Source: a virus. From it: 25,818 nucleotides of DNA. The translations under genes were made by a program, and so were the position numbers. The notes below the pieces were generated by a model. The model made no database searches. It was not told where the DNA came from and saw nothing but the letters and a program-made list of their open reading frames with translations. The stretch spans positions 1 through 25,818 of IMG/VR virus record IMGVR_UViG_3300025889_000849; one strand, given 5' to 3'. Shown piece by piece: positions 15,805 through 21,481 of the stretch. How positions within the stretch are numbered: position 1 is the first letter of the stretch; the number at the start of each line of letters is the position of its first letter.

Positions 15805-16298
15805 CCATGATTGGCGAAGTCGCCATGGTGTTGTTCTCTGAACCCAGCTACAGCTTCGGCTGCTTCCTCTGGGGTGGTGTAGTAGCCGAGGTAGTGGAGG
15901 TTGCCGTTGACCTTGCACCGGGCTCGCCACTTTCCTGCGGTACGGTCCCAACTCACTCCTTTGAAACCGGAGGTGTTGTTCCGGTACATTCCCTTATTTT
16001 GCATGTTCTGGCTACGGGTAGCCGGTCTCAGGTTCTCTATACGGTTGTCCTGCTTATCGCCGTTGATATGGTCTAGGAACTGGGGAGGTTGTTCTCCGGT
16101 CTCTAGGAACCAGACTATTCGATGGTTCAGGTATAAACTCCCACCAAGTGCGGTACGGAAGTAGCCGGGGTCTTTTAGGCATCCTGCACTCTGCCCGGCC
16201 TTCAACCGGGGGGCTACAGGGTTCTCCCAGATGAGTCCGGTAGGGCCTCCGGTGACAAGTCTCTCAGCTGCTACGGCAGGAATAAGTTTGGGTTTCAT
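15801..16298 (-). CDS. HNH endonuclease with AP2 DNA-binding domain
   Basis: A 165-aa protein. The HNH part has LNHRIVWFLETG at 57-68 and then LDHINGDKQDNRIENLRPAT at 75-94, with His77 and Asn85/Asn89 in the expected spacing. The AP2 domain runs from about 108 (NTSGFKGVSWDRT) to 150 (LGYYTTPEEAAEAV). This pair is typical of homing-type endonucleases that cut and spread between phages. AAGGAGC lies 5 nt before the ATG. Its stop is fused to the start of the small terminase (ATGA), which is unusually tidy for a selfish element. HNH proteins near terminases are also known to aid packaging cuts in some phages. Confidence 0.88.
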   Translation of the reverse strand: MKPKLIPAVAAERLVTGGPTGLIWENPVAPRLKAGQSAGCLKDPGYFRTALGGSLYLNHRIVWFLETGEQPPQFLDHINGDKQDNRIENLRPATRSQNMQNKGMYRNNTSGFKGVSWDRTAGKWRARCKVNGNLHYLGYYTTPEEAAEAVAGFREQHHGDFANHG

Positions 16299-16340
16299 TG
16301 TAAGCTCCTTTCTGGTATGGATATGGGAGCTGTATAAGTC

Positions 16341-16898
16341 CTAATCAAGTGTTCTCGGAAATAGGTCAATCTGAAAAACGTACTCTCCGGCTTTGTGGTC
16401 CCCCGCAGGGAAGGCAAGCCAGATACTAAATTGGGTGGGTGAGGAGGTTGCTTCAGGTCTAGTGATAAAGACCTCCCCGAACCCTGAGAGGCAGGTGACT
16501 CCCACCTTGCCCCTTGTCTGGTAGGAGAGAGTCGGACTAATTGAGGAGTAATATTCCTCGTCCGCACTCACCTTAAATTCTGCTTTGACGTAAGACCCAT
16601 CCTCATGCCGAAAGACTGGGATACACGATCCTCTTACATTCTCCATCGGCATTCTTAATTGGACTACAAAACCAGAATTGGATTTAACCTTGAACCCTTG
16701 GCTATGGACTACAACGGTCCTTTGGGTACGGTCCTTATCAATCCCGATTGTTCGGCTTACGTCTTTTAATTCATTTTCGACTACAACCACGTAAGGGTCA
16801 ACCTGTACGGTGTAAGTCGTAGTGTCAGCTACAGCCCCAAAGGGGAGAAGGCTTAAAAGCCCTGCTACAAAACACTTTAGGTACTGTCGAAGTCGCAT
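16341..16898 (-). CDS. Exported protein of unknown function, first gene of the late operon
   Basis: A 185-aa protein with a clear signal peptide: RLRQYLK basic start, hydrophobic core CFVAGLLSLLPF, likely cut after AVA at about 24. The mature part is strand-rich with two cysteines (Cys92 and Cys136) that could form a disulfide in the periplasm. It ends 'SIWLAFPAGDHKAGEYVFQI', a pattern reminiscent of fimbrial-type beta-sandwich domains (weak). No SD is obvious before ATG 16898. It precedes the HNH and terminase genes. It could be a moron acting on the cell envelope, for instance in superinfection exclusion or lysis, but nothing in the sequence decides this. Confidence 0.7.
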   Translation of the reverse strand: MRLRQYLKCFVAGLLSLLPFGAVADTTTYTVQVDPYVVVVENELKDVSRTIGIDKDRTQRTVVVHSQGFKVKSNSGFVVQLRMPMENVRGSCIPVFRHEDGSYVKAEFKVSADEEYYSSISPTLSYQTRGKVGVTCLSGFGEVFITRPEATSSPTQFSIWLAFPAGDHKAGEYVFQIDLFPRTLD

Positions 16899-17158
16899 AC
16901 TAAAGTCTTACTTAAGGTGCACTACAAAGTGGTATTAAAAACCATTAAGCTCCTCTTACTAGAGTCTAACTTTAGTCTAGCTTAAGGTAGTTAATTAATA
17001 ATATTAAACTTTACTGGTTTCTCCTTGAGTCCCTAAGTGTCCTTGTGACTTATGGGAAACTATCGTCTTACTATAGTAATACATACCTCTCTCTCACAGA
17101 TTTGGTTCACTACCTAAAAAGGGCTTGTTATCAAGGGTTTACGAGTGTGGGTCCTCCC

Positions 17159-17223
17159 GTATGACTCCCGTATGACTCCAGTGTGGCTCTGGGTTCCTTG
17201 GTATGACTCCAGTGTGGCTCTGG
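17159..17223 (+). repeat. Triplicated GTATGACTCC with a 23-bp perfect repeat
   Basis: GTATGACTCC occurs at 17159, 17170 and 17201. The 23 bases at 17170-17192 recur exactly at 17201-17223 (31-bp offset). Each copy holds a GACTC (GANTC) site. Confidence 0.85.
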
Positions 17224-17245
17224 TAAGCCATTTGCACTGTGCCTG

Positions 17246-17476
17246 TCAGCTATCCCTTTTTTGCGTAGTCATAACTAATTTTCTTATTTTGGAAATATAA
17301 CCCACTGCCAGAGCCCCTAAAACCCCTCCTAGAAACACCAAGGGACCCACTCCCGTACACGTTGCACAACTTATGCTAGAGGAGAGACGAGGGTGTGGCT
17401 CCGGTGTCACAGTCAAGGGCTTTCGTGTAAACTTTAAGATAAACAGTACGGTATGGTTCTTGATAGGTGTAGTCAA
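17246..17476 (-). CDS. Doubtful small membrane protein
   Basis: A 76-aa frame with a TTG start at 17476 (AAGGA 7-8 nt upstream). The C-terminal half contains a hydrophobic helix (GPLVFLGGVLGALAVGYI, about 44-61) followed by basic KIRK. The N-terminal half is Thr/Pro-rich. The rare start and the repeat-rich surroundings argue against it; the well-formed membrane segment with positive flank argues for it. The same TTGACT could instead be a -35 box. No family recognised. Confidence 0.3.
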   Translation of the reverse strand: MTTPIKNHTVLFILKFTRKPLTVTPEPHPRLSSSISCATCTGVGPLVFLGGVLGALAVGYISKIRKLVMTTQKRDS

Positions 17477-17535
17477 ACTGAGTCCTTCAACTTAAGTTTA
17501 ACTCCAGTATTTGGAGGGTCGTACAACTAGAGGTG

Positions 17536-17854
17536 GACTCCCGTGTGACGATAGTGAGAATTGAGTCCTACTACTTAAGGTTACGGAGGGACTGGACACA
17601 CGTTGTCGTAGTAATAAAACTTAAATCAAATTTTAGATACTGCATCAGCTGACCCCCGCCCTCTCGTTTTACGATGGCCTAACTTTGATTCATCAACTTA
17701 AGGTTAGAGACCCCCAGTGCAACCTCTGGTTGACTCCCGTTTTACGATAGACAAACTTTATCTCAAATTTTAGCAATTGCCCCCCCGTTGCAACCAGAGG
17801 TAGACTCCCGTTTTACGAGAGACAAACTTTAGCTCAAATTTTAGCAATTGCCCC
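17536..17854 (+). repeat. Iteron-like block GACTCCCGTnTnACGAnAG
   Basis: Copies lie at 17536-17554, 17732-17750 and 17803-17821, with a partial one near 17661-17677. Two copies are preceded by CAACnAGAGGTnGACTCCCG (17791 and, with variation, 17524). The 52-bp units 17732-17783 and 17803-17854 match at 50 of 52 bases with a 71-bp offset and share the tail CAAATTTTAGCAATTGCCCC. A perfect inverted repeat CAACC-TCT-GGTTG is at 17720-17732. Confidence 0.85.
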
Positions 17855-17928
17855 AGTCACAACCGGAGGTGAGGTGTCCCAAAAGGAGAGACGACAGTGA
17901 GTCCTTCAACTTAAAGTTAGAGACCCCC
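17693..17928 (+). repeat. Direct repeat TCAACTTAAgGTTAGAGACCCCC
   Basis: Copies at 17693-17715 and 17906-17928 match at 22 of 23 bases. Shorter relatives (CTTCAACTTAAG, CTACTACTTAAGG) lie near 17486 and 17569. They bracket the iteron-like units. Confidence 0.8.
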
Positions 17929-18148
17929 GGTGTCGATGAGGTATCCAAAAACGATAAATAAAATTTGATCTATCAACCCAAAATTGCCCCAAATACCAGA
18001 GTCCAAACAAACGTCCCACTTCAGTTTCTCCCCGGTACAAACGTACCGACACCAGAGCCAAACCCCTGTCCTCAAAAGTAAACACCCGTTTACATCCCCT
18101 TCCCAGTTTGGACTCCGTCCCTCTTTGGAAAGGGTTCCCCTGTGAAGC

Positions 18149-18176
18149 CCCTGTGAAGCCCACTGACAGGCTTTGG
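18149..18176 (-). repeat. Hairpin element copy 2 in the intergenic region
   Basis: Matches 13959-13986 at 26 of 28 bases. The stem AAGCC/GGCTT with an 8-nt loop is kept; the two changes fall at a stem end and in the loop. Immediately alongside, CCCTGTGAAGCC is duplicated (18138-18160). Confidence 0.6.
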
Positions 18177-18250
18177 CTGTTCCAGAGTGTGCCAGTGCCA
18201 GACTACAGCTAGAGCCTGTCTACGGGCCTTGTGGAGACGACCAGAGACTG

Positions 18251-18288
18251 AACAAAAAAGAAGGCCCACCGGATGAACCAGTGAGACC
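18251..18288 (-). terminator. Intrinsic terminator after the three-gene cassette
   Basis: The transcript folds GGTC-T-CACTGG, loop TTCAT, CCGGTG-GGCC (10 pairs with one bulge, two G-T) and is followed by TTCTTTTTTG. It lies about 95 nt past the stop at 18382 and would end leftward transcription before the repeat region. Confidence 0.8.
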
Positions 18289-18310
18289 TGAGTTGGGAGG
18301 GTACTAGAGA

Positions 18311-18324
18311 CTAGCTCCAGCTAG
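18311..18324. other. Perfect palindrome CTAGCT-CC-AGCTAG
   Basis: A 6-bp inverted repeat with a 2-nt centre, just upstream of the terminator and outside any gene. It could be an operator half-site pair or chance. The 18289-18381 stretch holds nothing else I recognise. Confidence 0.3.
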
Positions 18325-18381
18325 GAGGAGAGAAGCCCATCGTTTAGCCAAAGGCACGGAGACTGGGCAATCCGGATTCTG

Positions 18382-18555
18382 TCAGAAGGGCACCTGTACG
18401 GTGAGCCCTTGTTCGATGTCGTCCTGTACCGAGTTCAGCTGTGCCTGAAGGCTGGCTTCCGTCTTCGGGTCTGTGCAGTCAAACAGTGCCTCTCGAAGCT
18501 CGGTACGGAGGACCCGGAGGTCCTTCCAAGTGGACTGGTCCCACACGTCAATCAA
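18382..18555 (-). CDS. Small helical protein of unknown function
   Basis: I chose TTG 18555 (57 aa): GGAAGGA lies 8 nt upstream and the start overlaps the previous stop. The frame stays open to 18633 (83 aa from another TTG), and GTG 18546 is also possible. The protein is helical and charged, with WDQSTWKDLRVLRTELREAL and later EASLQAQLNSVQDDIEQGL, a likely short coiled coil. No family recognised. It is the last gene of the cassette enclosed by two terminators. Confidence 0.55.
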   Translation of the reverse strand: MIDVWDQSTWKDLRVLRTELREALFDCTDPKTEASLQAQLNSVQDDIEQGLTVQVPF

Positions 18556-18778
18556 GGCCCCAATCCTTCCGTTCGGTGTTGTCGAAGTAGCCCTCAAGGT
18601 AAGCCTGTTTTGTGGTCTCACAAGGGTTGTCAACGAGGACTCCCCAGAGCTTGCTCCCGAGGCCGTGGTAGTGGGGCTTGGGTGGACGACCGTAATAACT
18701 GTCCATTTCCCCGGCTTTGTGGGCCCATCCCCATGGGGTGTCTGGGTCGTACTTTGGTTCTGTACTCTGGTTAGGCAT
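18548..18778 (-). CDS. Small protein of unknown function
   Basis: I chose ATG 18778 (76 aa), overlapping the upstream stop by 8 nt, with GGAGA 9 nt upstream; a TTG at 18799 would add 7 residues. The first half is rich in Pro/Tyr/Trp (DPDTPWGWAHKAGEMDSYYG, GRPPKPHYHGLGSKLWG). A short helix follows (ETTKQAYLEGYFDNTE). There are no membrane segments or signal. Middle gene of the cassette. Confidence 0.65.
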   Translation of the reverse strand: MPNQSTEPKYDPDTPWGWAHKAGEMDSYYGRPPKPHYHGLGSKLWGVLVDNPCETTKQAYLEGYFDNTERKDWGLD

Positions 18779-18998
18779 AGTAAGTGTTCTCCACTTCAAG
18801 GGTAAGCTCTGCGGCCTCGTCTAGCCATTGCTCAAGGGTCAGCTCATTCAGACGGTAAACGTAGACAGACCGTGTACGGTAGATTCCGGAGTTTGGGTCG
18901 TCATAGACAAAGTACCAGTAACCCTCGCCTTTGTAGAGGCTAACGTACGGGTTGGGTAGTTTACTGTTCACTGCAGCTTCGATAGTCCGGGTTTGCAT
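18771..18998 (-). CDS. Small protein of unknown function, first gene of the cassette
   Basis: I chose ATG 18998 (75 aa) because AGGAG lies 6 nt upstream; the frame extends to a TTG at 19028, which would sit in the promoter. The protein has many Tyr (YVSLYKGEGYWYFVYDDP) and strands, followed by an acidic helix (LEQWLDEAAELTLEVE). No family recognised. With its own promoter it may be expressed at a different time from the genes upstream. Confidence 0.65.
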   Translation of the reverse strand: MQTRTIEAAVNSKLPNPYVSLYKGEGYWYFVYDDPNSGIYRTRSVYVYRLNELTLEQWLDEAAELTLEVENTYYA

Positions 18999-19026
18999 CG
19001 GTAACTCCTGTTTCTGTGATACCCCC

Positions 19027-19054
19027 AATTTAAACCCTCCTCTGGGGAAGTCAA
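19027..19054 (-). promoter_or_regulatory. Sigma-70-like promoter for the three-gene cassette
   Basis: On the minus strand TTGACT (19054-19049, 5 of 6 to consensus), a 16-nt spacer and TAAATT (19032-19027, 4 of 6). Transcription would begin near 19020, about 20 nt before the AGGAG of the first gene. It lies just after the upstream terminator, where a new promoter is needed. Confidence 0.6.
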
Positions 19055-19064
19055 CCCCTGAAAC

Positions 19065-19102
19065 GAAAAAAGGGACACAAGAGTCAAAACCCCTGCATCC
19101 CT
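19065..19102 (-). terminator. Intrinsic terminator of the metabolism operon
   Basis: The transcript pairs AGGGATGCA with TGTGTCCCT (nine pairs, two wobbles); four more weak pairs can extend inward around loop TTTTGA. TTTTTT follows immediately. It starts 6 nt past the stop at 19108. Confidence 0.85.
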
Positions 19103-19107
19103 CGTTT

Positions 19108-19296
19108 CTAGACCTTGGGCCAGACGGTCACAAAACCGTCATCCTCTAGGTCAACCGTCTTGGCCTCCGTTGGCCCCGTTGCCGGAGTTACCGGGTTAGC
19201 AACCGTCACCACCGTTGCCGATGCCGTTGTTGCAGGAACCACCGTTCCCTCCGTTCCCGTTGTTCCCGTTGTCGTCTCCATCGGTGCTGTCGTCAT
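19108..19296 (-). CDS. Doubtful Thr/Ala-rich frame, mostly a shadow
   Basis: A frame of 62 aa from ATG 19296 (AAGGA 7 nt upstream), extendable to GTG 19323. It is nearly all Thr, Ala, Val and Pro until its end, where VDLEDDGFVTVWPKV looks like normal coding sequence. In the Thr/Ala part almost every codon ends in G or A, unlike other genes here. This is the footprint of the Asn/Gly-rich frame overlapping it (19196-19357). The last 15 residues, or the whole frame, may still be used, since the stop is 6 nt before the terminator. Confidence 0.3.
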   Translation of the reverse strand: MTTAPMETTTGTTGTEGTVVPATTASATVVTVANPVTPATGPTEAKTVDLEDDGFVTVWPKV

Positions 19297-19357
19297 CGTC
19301 TGTTCCTTCGTCTTCTGGTTCACTGGTAGAGCCTCCGTTTTTTCCCTTGCTGGTCAA
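19196..19357 (-). CDS. Asp/Asn/Gly-rich small protein in an overlapping frame
   Basis: A 53-aa frame starting at TTG 19357, which overlaps the previous stop TGA. It runs STSEPEDEGTDDDDSTDGDD, then GNNGNGGNGGSCNNGIGNGG, ending DGC. Glycine codons vary freely in the third base, as expected if this frame is selected. After the TAA at 19198 the same frame reads PGNSGNGANGGQDG before a second stop, so an older, longer reading frame is likely. Such Asn/Gly-rich ends occur on small phage proteins of unknown role. No clear SD; translation may depend on coupling to the exported protein upstream. Confidence 0.5.
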   Translation of the reverse strand: MTSKGKNGGSTSEPEDEGTDDDDSTDGDDNGNNGNGGNGGSCNNGIGNGGDGC

Positions 19358-19590
19358 AGGCTTATCCAGCTTTTCTGGTTCTGGCAGTTACCGCCCCCGA
19401 TCAGCTCCCCGATTTCCCGGTTTGCTTCCCAGTCTGTGTAGTTGGAGTTAAAGTCACCGGACAGCTTCCAGCCGTTGGGCCCTTGGTCTGCACAGAGCAT
19501 CTTGCCGAGGTTCGGGTTACGGAATGCCTCGTACACGTCACCTGCTACTGGTGACTGGGAGAGGACTGCAGCAATAACTAAGTTTAGCAT
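19354..19590 (-). CDS. Small exported protein of unknown function
   Basis: A 78-aa protein starting at ATG 19590 with GGAG 8 nt upstream. The first 17 residues (MLNLVIAAVLSQSPVAG) look like a short signal peptide, though it lacks a strong basic start. The mature part has two cysteines (CADQG and GGNCQNQ) and a Trp/Asn/Asp-rich middle (GWKLSGDFNSNYTDWEANRE). The stop overlaps the start of the Asp/Asn/Gly-rich frame. No family recognised; a periplasmic role during infection is a guess. Confidence 0.65.
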   Translation of the reverse strand: MLNLVIAAVLSQSPVAGDVYEAFRNPNLGKMLCADQGPNGWKLSGDFNSNYTDWEANREIGELIGGGNCQNQKSWISL

Positions 19591-19593
19591 TGG

Positions 19594-19989
19594 TCAGACT
19601 CCAGAGGTTGGGATGTAGAGAGAGAAAACGTCTTCCACAGTGTTCATGTCGAAACGGTGGTCAATGATGTAGCTGTTGAAGGTGAAGCAGCCCTTCTCTC
19701 GGATGACCCTCTCTCCGACGTTTGCCCCATGCACAAGCTCAGACTTGATGAGGACCTTCAGGGATTCGTTAGACAGGCCCTCCTCGTCCAGTGCCTTGTA
19801 GACGGCAGACAGGGCTGAGACCTTTGACTCGATGGCCTCGTAGTCTGCCTCTCCACAGCCAGAGGTGTGGCCGATGATGAGGACGCCTATGTCCTGAAGG
19901 TCGGAGACGATTAACTCCTGTCCGGTGGTTTCAGATACGGCTACAGCCGGGGTGAGGGCCAGTAGAAGGCCAGCCAGTATGTGTTTCAT
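19594..19989 (-). CDS. Exported protein of unknown function
   Basis: I chose ATG 19989 (131 aa) since AAAAGGA lies 8 nt upstream and a signal peptide follows at once: MKHILAGLLLALTPAVAVS with cleavage likely after AVA. The longer frame to 20037 has no such support. The mature protein is helical with two cysteines (TSGCGEAD and EKGCFTF), which may pair. No catalytic motif or family recognised. It is one of two adjacent exported proteins at the end of the operon. Confidence 0.75.
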   Translation of the reverse strand: MKHILAGLLLALTPAVAVSETTGQELIVSDLQDIGVLIIGHTSGCGEADYEAIESKVSALSAVYKALDEEGLSNESLKVLIKSELVHGANVGERVIREKGCFTFNSYIIDHRFDMNTVEDVFSLYIPTSGV

Positions 19990-20003
19990 TGTTCGGGTCC
20001 TTT

Positions 20004-20093
20004 TCAGAGGGTGAGAAAGAGAGGCGAGTAGATACAAGCCAGAATGATGGTGAAGAAAGAGAGGATGAGGACCATCCAGAAAATCTGTGCCAT
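20004..20093 (-). CDS. 29-aa single-span membrane peptide
   Basis: ATG 20093 has AGGAG 6 nt upstream. The product is almost entirely one hydrophobic helix (MAQIFWMVLILSFFTIILAC and then IYSPLFLTL). The longer frame to 20198 crosses the terminator hairpin and is unlikely. It might be a small membrane effector or pinholin-like peptide, but nothing proves it. Confidence 0.6.
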   Translation of the reverse strand: MAQIFWMVLILSFFTIILACIYSPLFLTL

Positions 20094-20120
20094 TGGTGGC
20101 TCCTGTTCGTTGTGTCCCTC

Positions 20121-20155
20121 ATAAATAAAGGGCCTCAACCCGAAAGTCAAGGCCC
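20121..20155 (-). terminator. Probably leaky terminator after phoH
   Basis: The transcript pairs GGGCCTTGAC with GTTGAGGCCC (10 pairs, two wobbles) around loop TTTCGG, and TTTATTTATG follows. It begins 10 nt past the phoH stop. No promoter is visible before the next gene, so readthrough is likely. Confidence 0.7.
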
Positions 20156-20164
20156 CCAGAGAAA

Positions 20165-20839
20165 TTAAATTCCCTCCTCCATGAAAACCACAATCCACTT
20201 CTTGCAGATGTCGGAACGGACGATGTCGTCCACCGTGAACTCAACCACCGGAACCCCGACGCCATGCTTGCGGCTCAGCTCGATAAGTGTAGCCAGACCG
20301 TTGGCAGACCGGAGGTCCGACTGTTGAACGTCCCCGTTCAGGACCAGCTTTGAACCTTGGCCCACCCGAGTCACCAGCATTTTAATCTCTGGAACGGTGA
20401 TGTTCTGGGCCTCGTCCACAATGATGAACGAGTCCTCGAAGGACCGACCCCGCATCAAGGCGAGAGGGGCAATCTCAATTTTCCCGTTCTTCAGTCCGGT
20501 GTCCACAGCCCCCTTGCCCATCCACTTCTCCAGAACGTCCAGAGTCGGGAGAGCCCAAGGAGCAGTCTTCTCCAGCAAGGTCCCCGGCAGGTGGCCGATG
20601 TCCTTACCTACAGAGACGTGTGGCCGGGTGATGACGACCTTGTCAATCTCACCGTCCAGCAAGGCCAGAGCTGCAAAAGAGGCTGCAACAAAAGTCTTCC
20701 CGGTGCCAGCTGGACCGAGAACGATGGTCTGGTCAGAGGTCTTGAGGGAGTTCAGGTAGAACTTCTGAGCCTCCGTCTTGGCCTCCAGCTGTGGTCCTTC
20801 CCGAAGGAATTTAGACCGTTTCCCACTTGTCTTCCGCAA
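20165..20839 (-). CDS. phoH: PhoH-family P-loop ATPase
   Basis: A 224-aa protein with Walker A GPAGTGKT at 42-49, Walker B FIIVDEAQN (Asp142-Glu143), and the family segment TRPHVSVGKDIGHLPGTLLE at 71-90. The GDVQQSDL motif at 169-176 also matches PhoH. PhoH-like proteins are common in marine phages; their proposed link to RNA metabolism or phosphate stress is unproven. The start is TTG 20839, with AGGAGG 6 nt upstream and overlapping the previous gene by 29 nt. Confidence in the family is high, low in the precise role. Confidence 0.93.
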   Translation of the reverse strand: MRKTSGKRSKFLREGPQLEAKTEAQKFYLNSLKTSDQTIVLGPAGTGKTFVAASFAALALLDGEIDKVVITRPHVSVGKDIGHLPGTLLEKTAPWALPTLDVLEKWMGKGAVDTGLKNGKIEIAPLALMRGRSFEDSFIIVDEAQNITVPEIKMLVTRVGQGSKLVLNGDVQQSDLRSANGLATLIELSRKHGVGVPVVEFTVDDIVRSDICKKWIVVFMEEGI

Positions 20840-21260
20840 AACGGACCTCCTGAATTTCGTTCACTGGGACGTGGAAGAAAAGCTCTCCCCGGTAAATCCC
20901 CGGTCCATAAGCTGGCTTGAGCCTACGGCTGTCCAGCTGGTCCCCCTTCACCACCCAGCATCGGGAGCAATCGTTGGAGAACACGTAGAAGGTAACGGCG
21001 TCATGCTTTGACAGTAGCCGTGCCTTCCGTCCGGGGATACGGACCTCAGCCCACTTTTCGGGCCAGTCCCCTTTCCAAGCTGTCTTAATCTCAGCCTCGG
21101 AGTAGTGGTCTTCCCCGTCCTTGGTGGAGGTAATATCGGCGTTGTAGTTTTCCTCTACGTTCTGGATTTCGTGCCCCCATTGTTCGAGAAGGGAGACCAG
21201 AGCCTCCCGTCCGGGTTTGTCGTAGGTCTTGTAAAGGGTCGGGTCGAAGGGCTTATTCAC
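20811..21260 (-). CDS. PD-(D/E)XK-like protein, putative nuclease
   Basis: A 149-aa protein starting at GTG 21260 (GGAGAA 6 nt upstream, GTGA overlap with the glutaredoxin stop). Asp42 in NADITS, a 14-residue spacing and Glu57-Ile58-Lys59 in AEIKTAWKG give the PD-(D/E)XK spacing. Later strands (AVTFYVFSND) and a GRKARLL segment fit this fold. It might act on phage or host DNA ends. The residues are recognised by motif only; activity is inferred, and a non-catalytic relative is possible. Confidence 0.6.
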   Translation of the reverse strand: MNKPFDPTLYKTYDKPGREALVSLLEQWGHEIQNVEENYNADITSTKDGEDHYSEAEIKTAWKGDWPEKWAEVRIPGRKARLLSKHDAVTFYVFSNDCSRCWVVKGDQLDSRRLKPAYGPGIYRGELFFHVPVNEIQEVRFAEDKWETV

Positions 21261-21481
21261 AGGTTGTTCTCCAGTGCTTCAAAGCCACCAATGTATTCCC
21301 CTTGGTGGTTCCAGATTTGAGGGACGGTGTTCAGGCTGGACTTCCGCATGACCCCGATGAGCCACTTGTTTTTGTAGTCGGACAGGTCGTACTCCTGAAA
21401 GGTGAGCCCCCGTTCCTTGAGGAGAGTCTTTGCCTTCTGGCAGGAGGGGCAGTTGGGCTGACTGATAATTGTGCAGGGCAT
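21257..21481 (-). CDS. Glutaredoxin
   Basis: A 74-aa protein with the redox motif CPSC at 11-14 (QPNCPSCQKAKTLLKERGL), the cis-proline element TVPQIW and the C-terminal GGFEAL. Length is typical of small phage glutaredoxins. Start ATG 21481 is fused to the ThyX stop (TGATG); an in-frame GTG three bases upstream is possible. It would supply electrons to the ribonucleotide reductase encoded just upstream, a known pairing in phages. High confidence. Confidence 0.92.
   Translation of the reverse strand: MPCTIISQPNCPSCQKAKTLLKERGLTFQEYDLSDYKNKWLIGVMRKSSLNTVPQIWNHQGEYIGGFEALENNL

Larger units (their letters stand above)
16899..18250. other. Long repeat-rich intergenic region between early and late operons
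   Basis: About 1.35 kb with no convincing gene apart from one weak candidate (17246-17476). It is patchily AT-rich and is built from repeated blocks described separately. By eye it has about 14 GANTC sites between 16921 and 18180, against about 5 expected by chance. It lies upstream of the terminase genes and downstream of the early terminator, so a replication origin, a packaging (cos/pac) site or late promoters are all possible. I could not find a convincing -35/-10 pair for the late operon. Confidence 0.75.

Noticed and set aside
15805-15951. N-terminal extension of the small terminase up to 15951
   Set aside because: The added residues are an out-of-phase reading of the HNH-AP2 gene (Arg/Pro/Ser-rich), and a better start is coupled to the HNH stop.
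17044-17064. TATAGT as a late promoter -10 on the minus strand
   Set aside because: The hexamer is good, but nothing resembling a -35 box lies 16-18 nt upstream; left unannotated.
17906-18163. An 85-aa minus-strand frame (GTG start) in the intergenic region
   Set aside because: Its start sits inside the hairpin element and its end inside a repeated block shared with non-coding copies; composition is unlike the neighbouring genes. An inner GTG at 18085 is possible but unsupported.
16899-18250. Possible CRISPR array
   Set aside because: Repeats are of several types with irregular spacing, and spacers themselves repeat; no Cas genes are present.
16899-18380. Possible tRNA genes in the long non-coding stretch
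   Set aside because: No T-loop consensus with a matching acceptor stem was found on either strand by eye.
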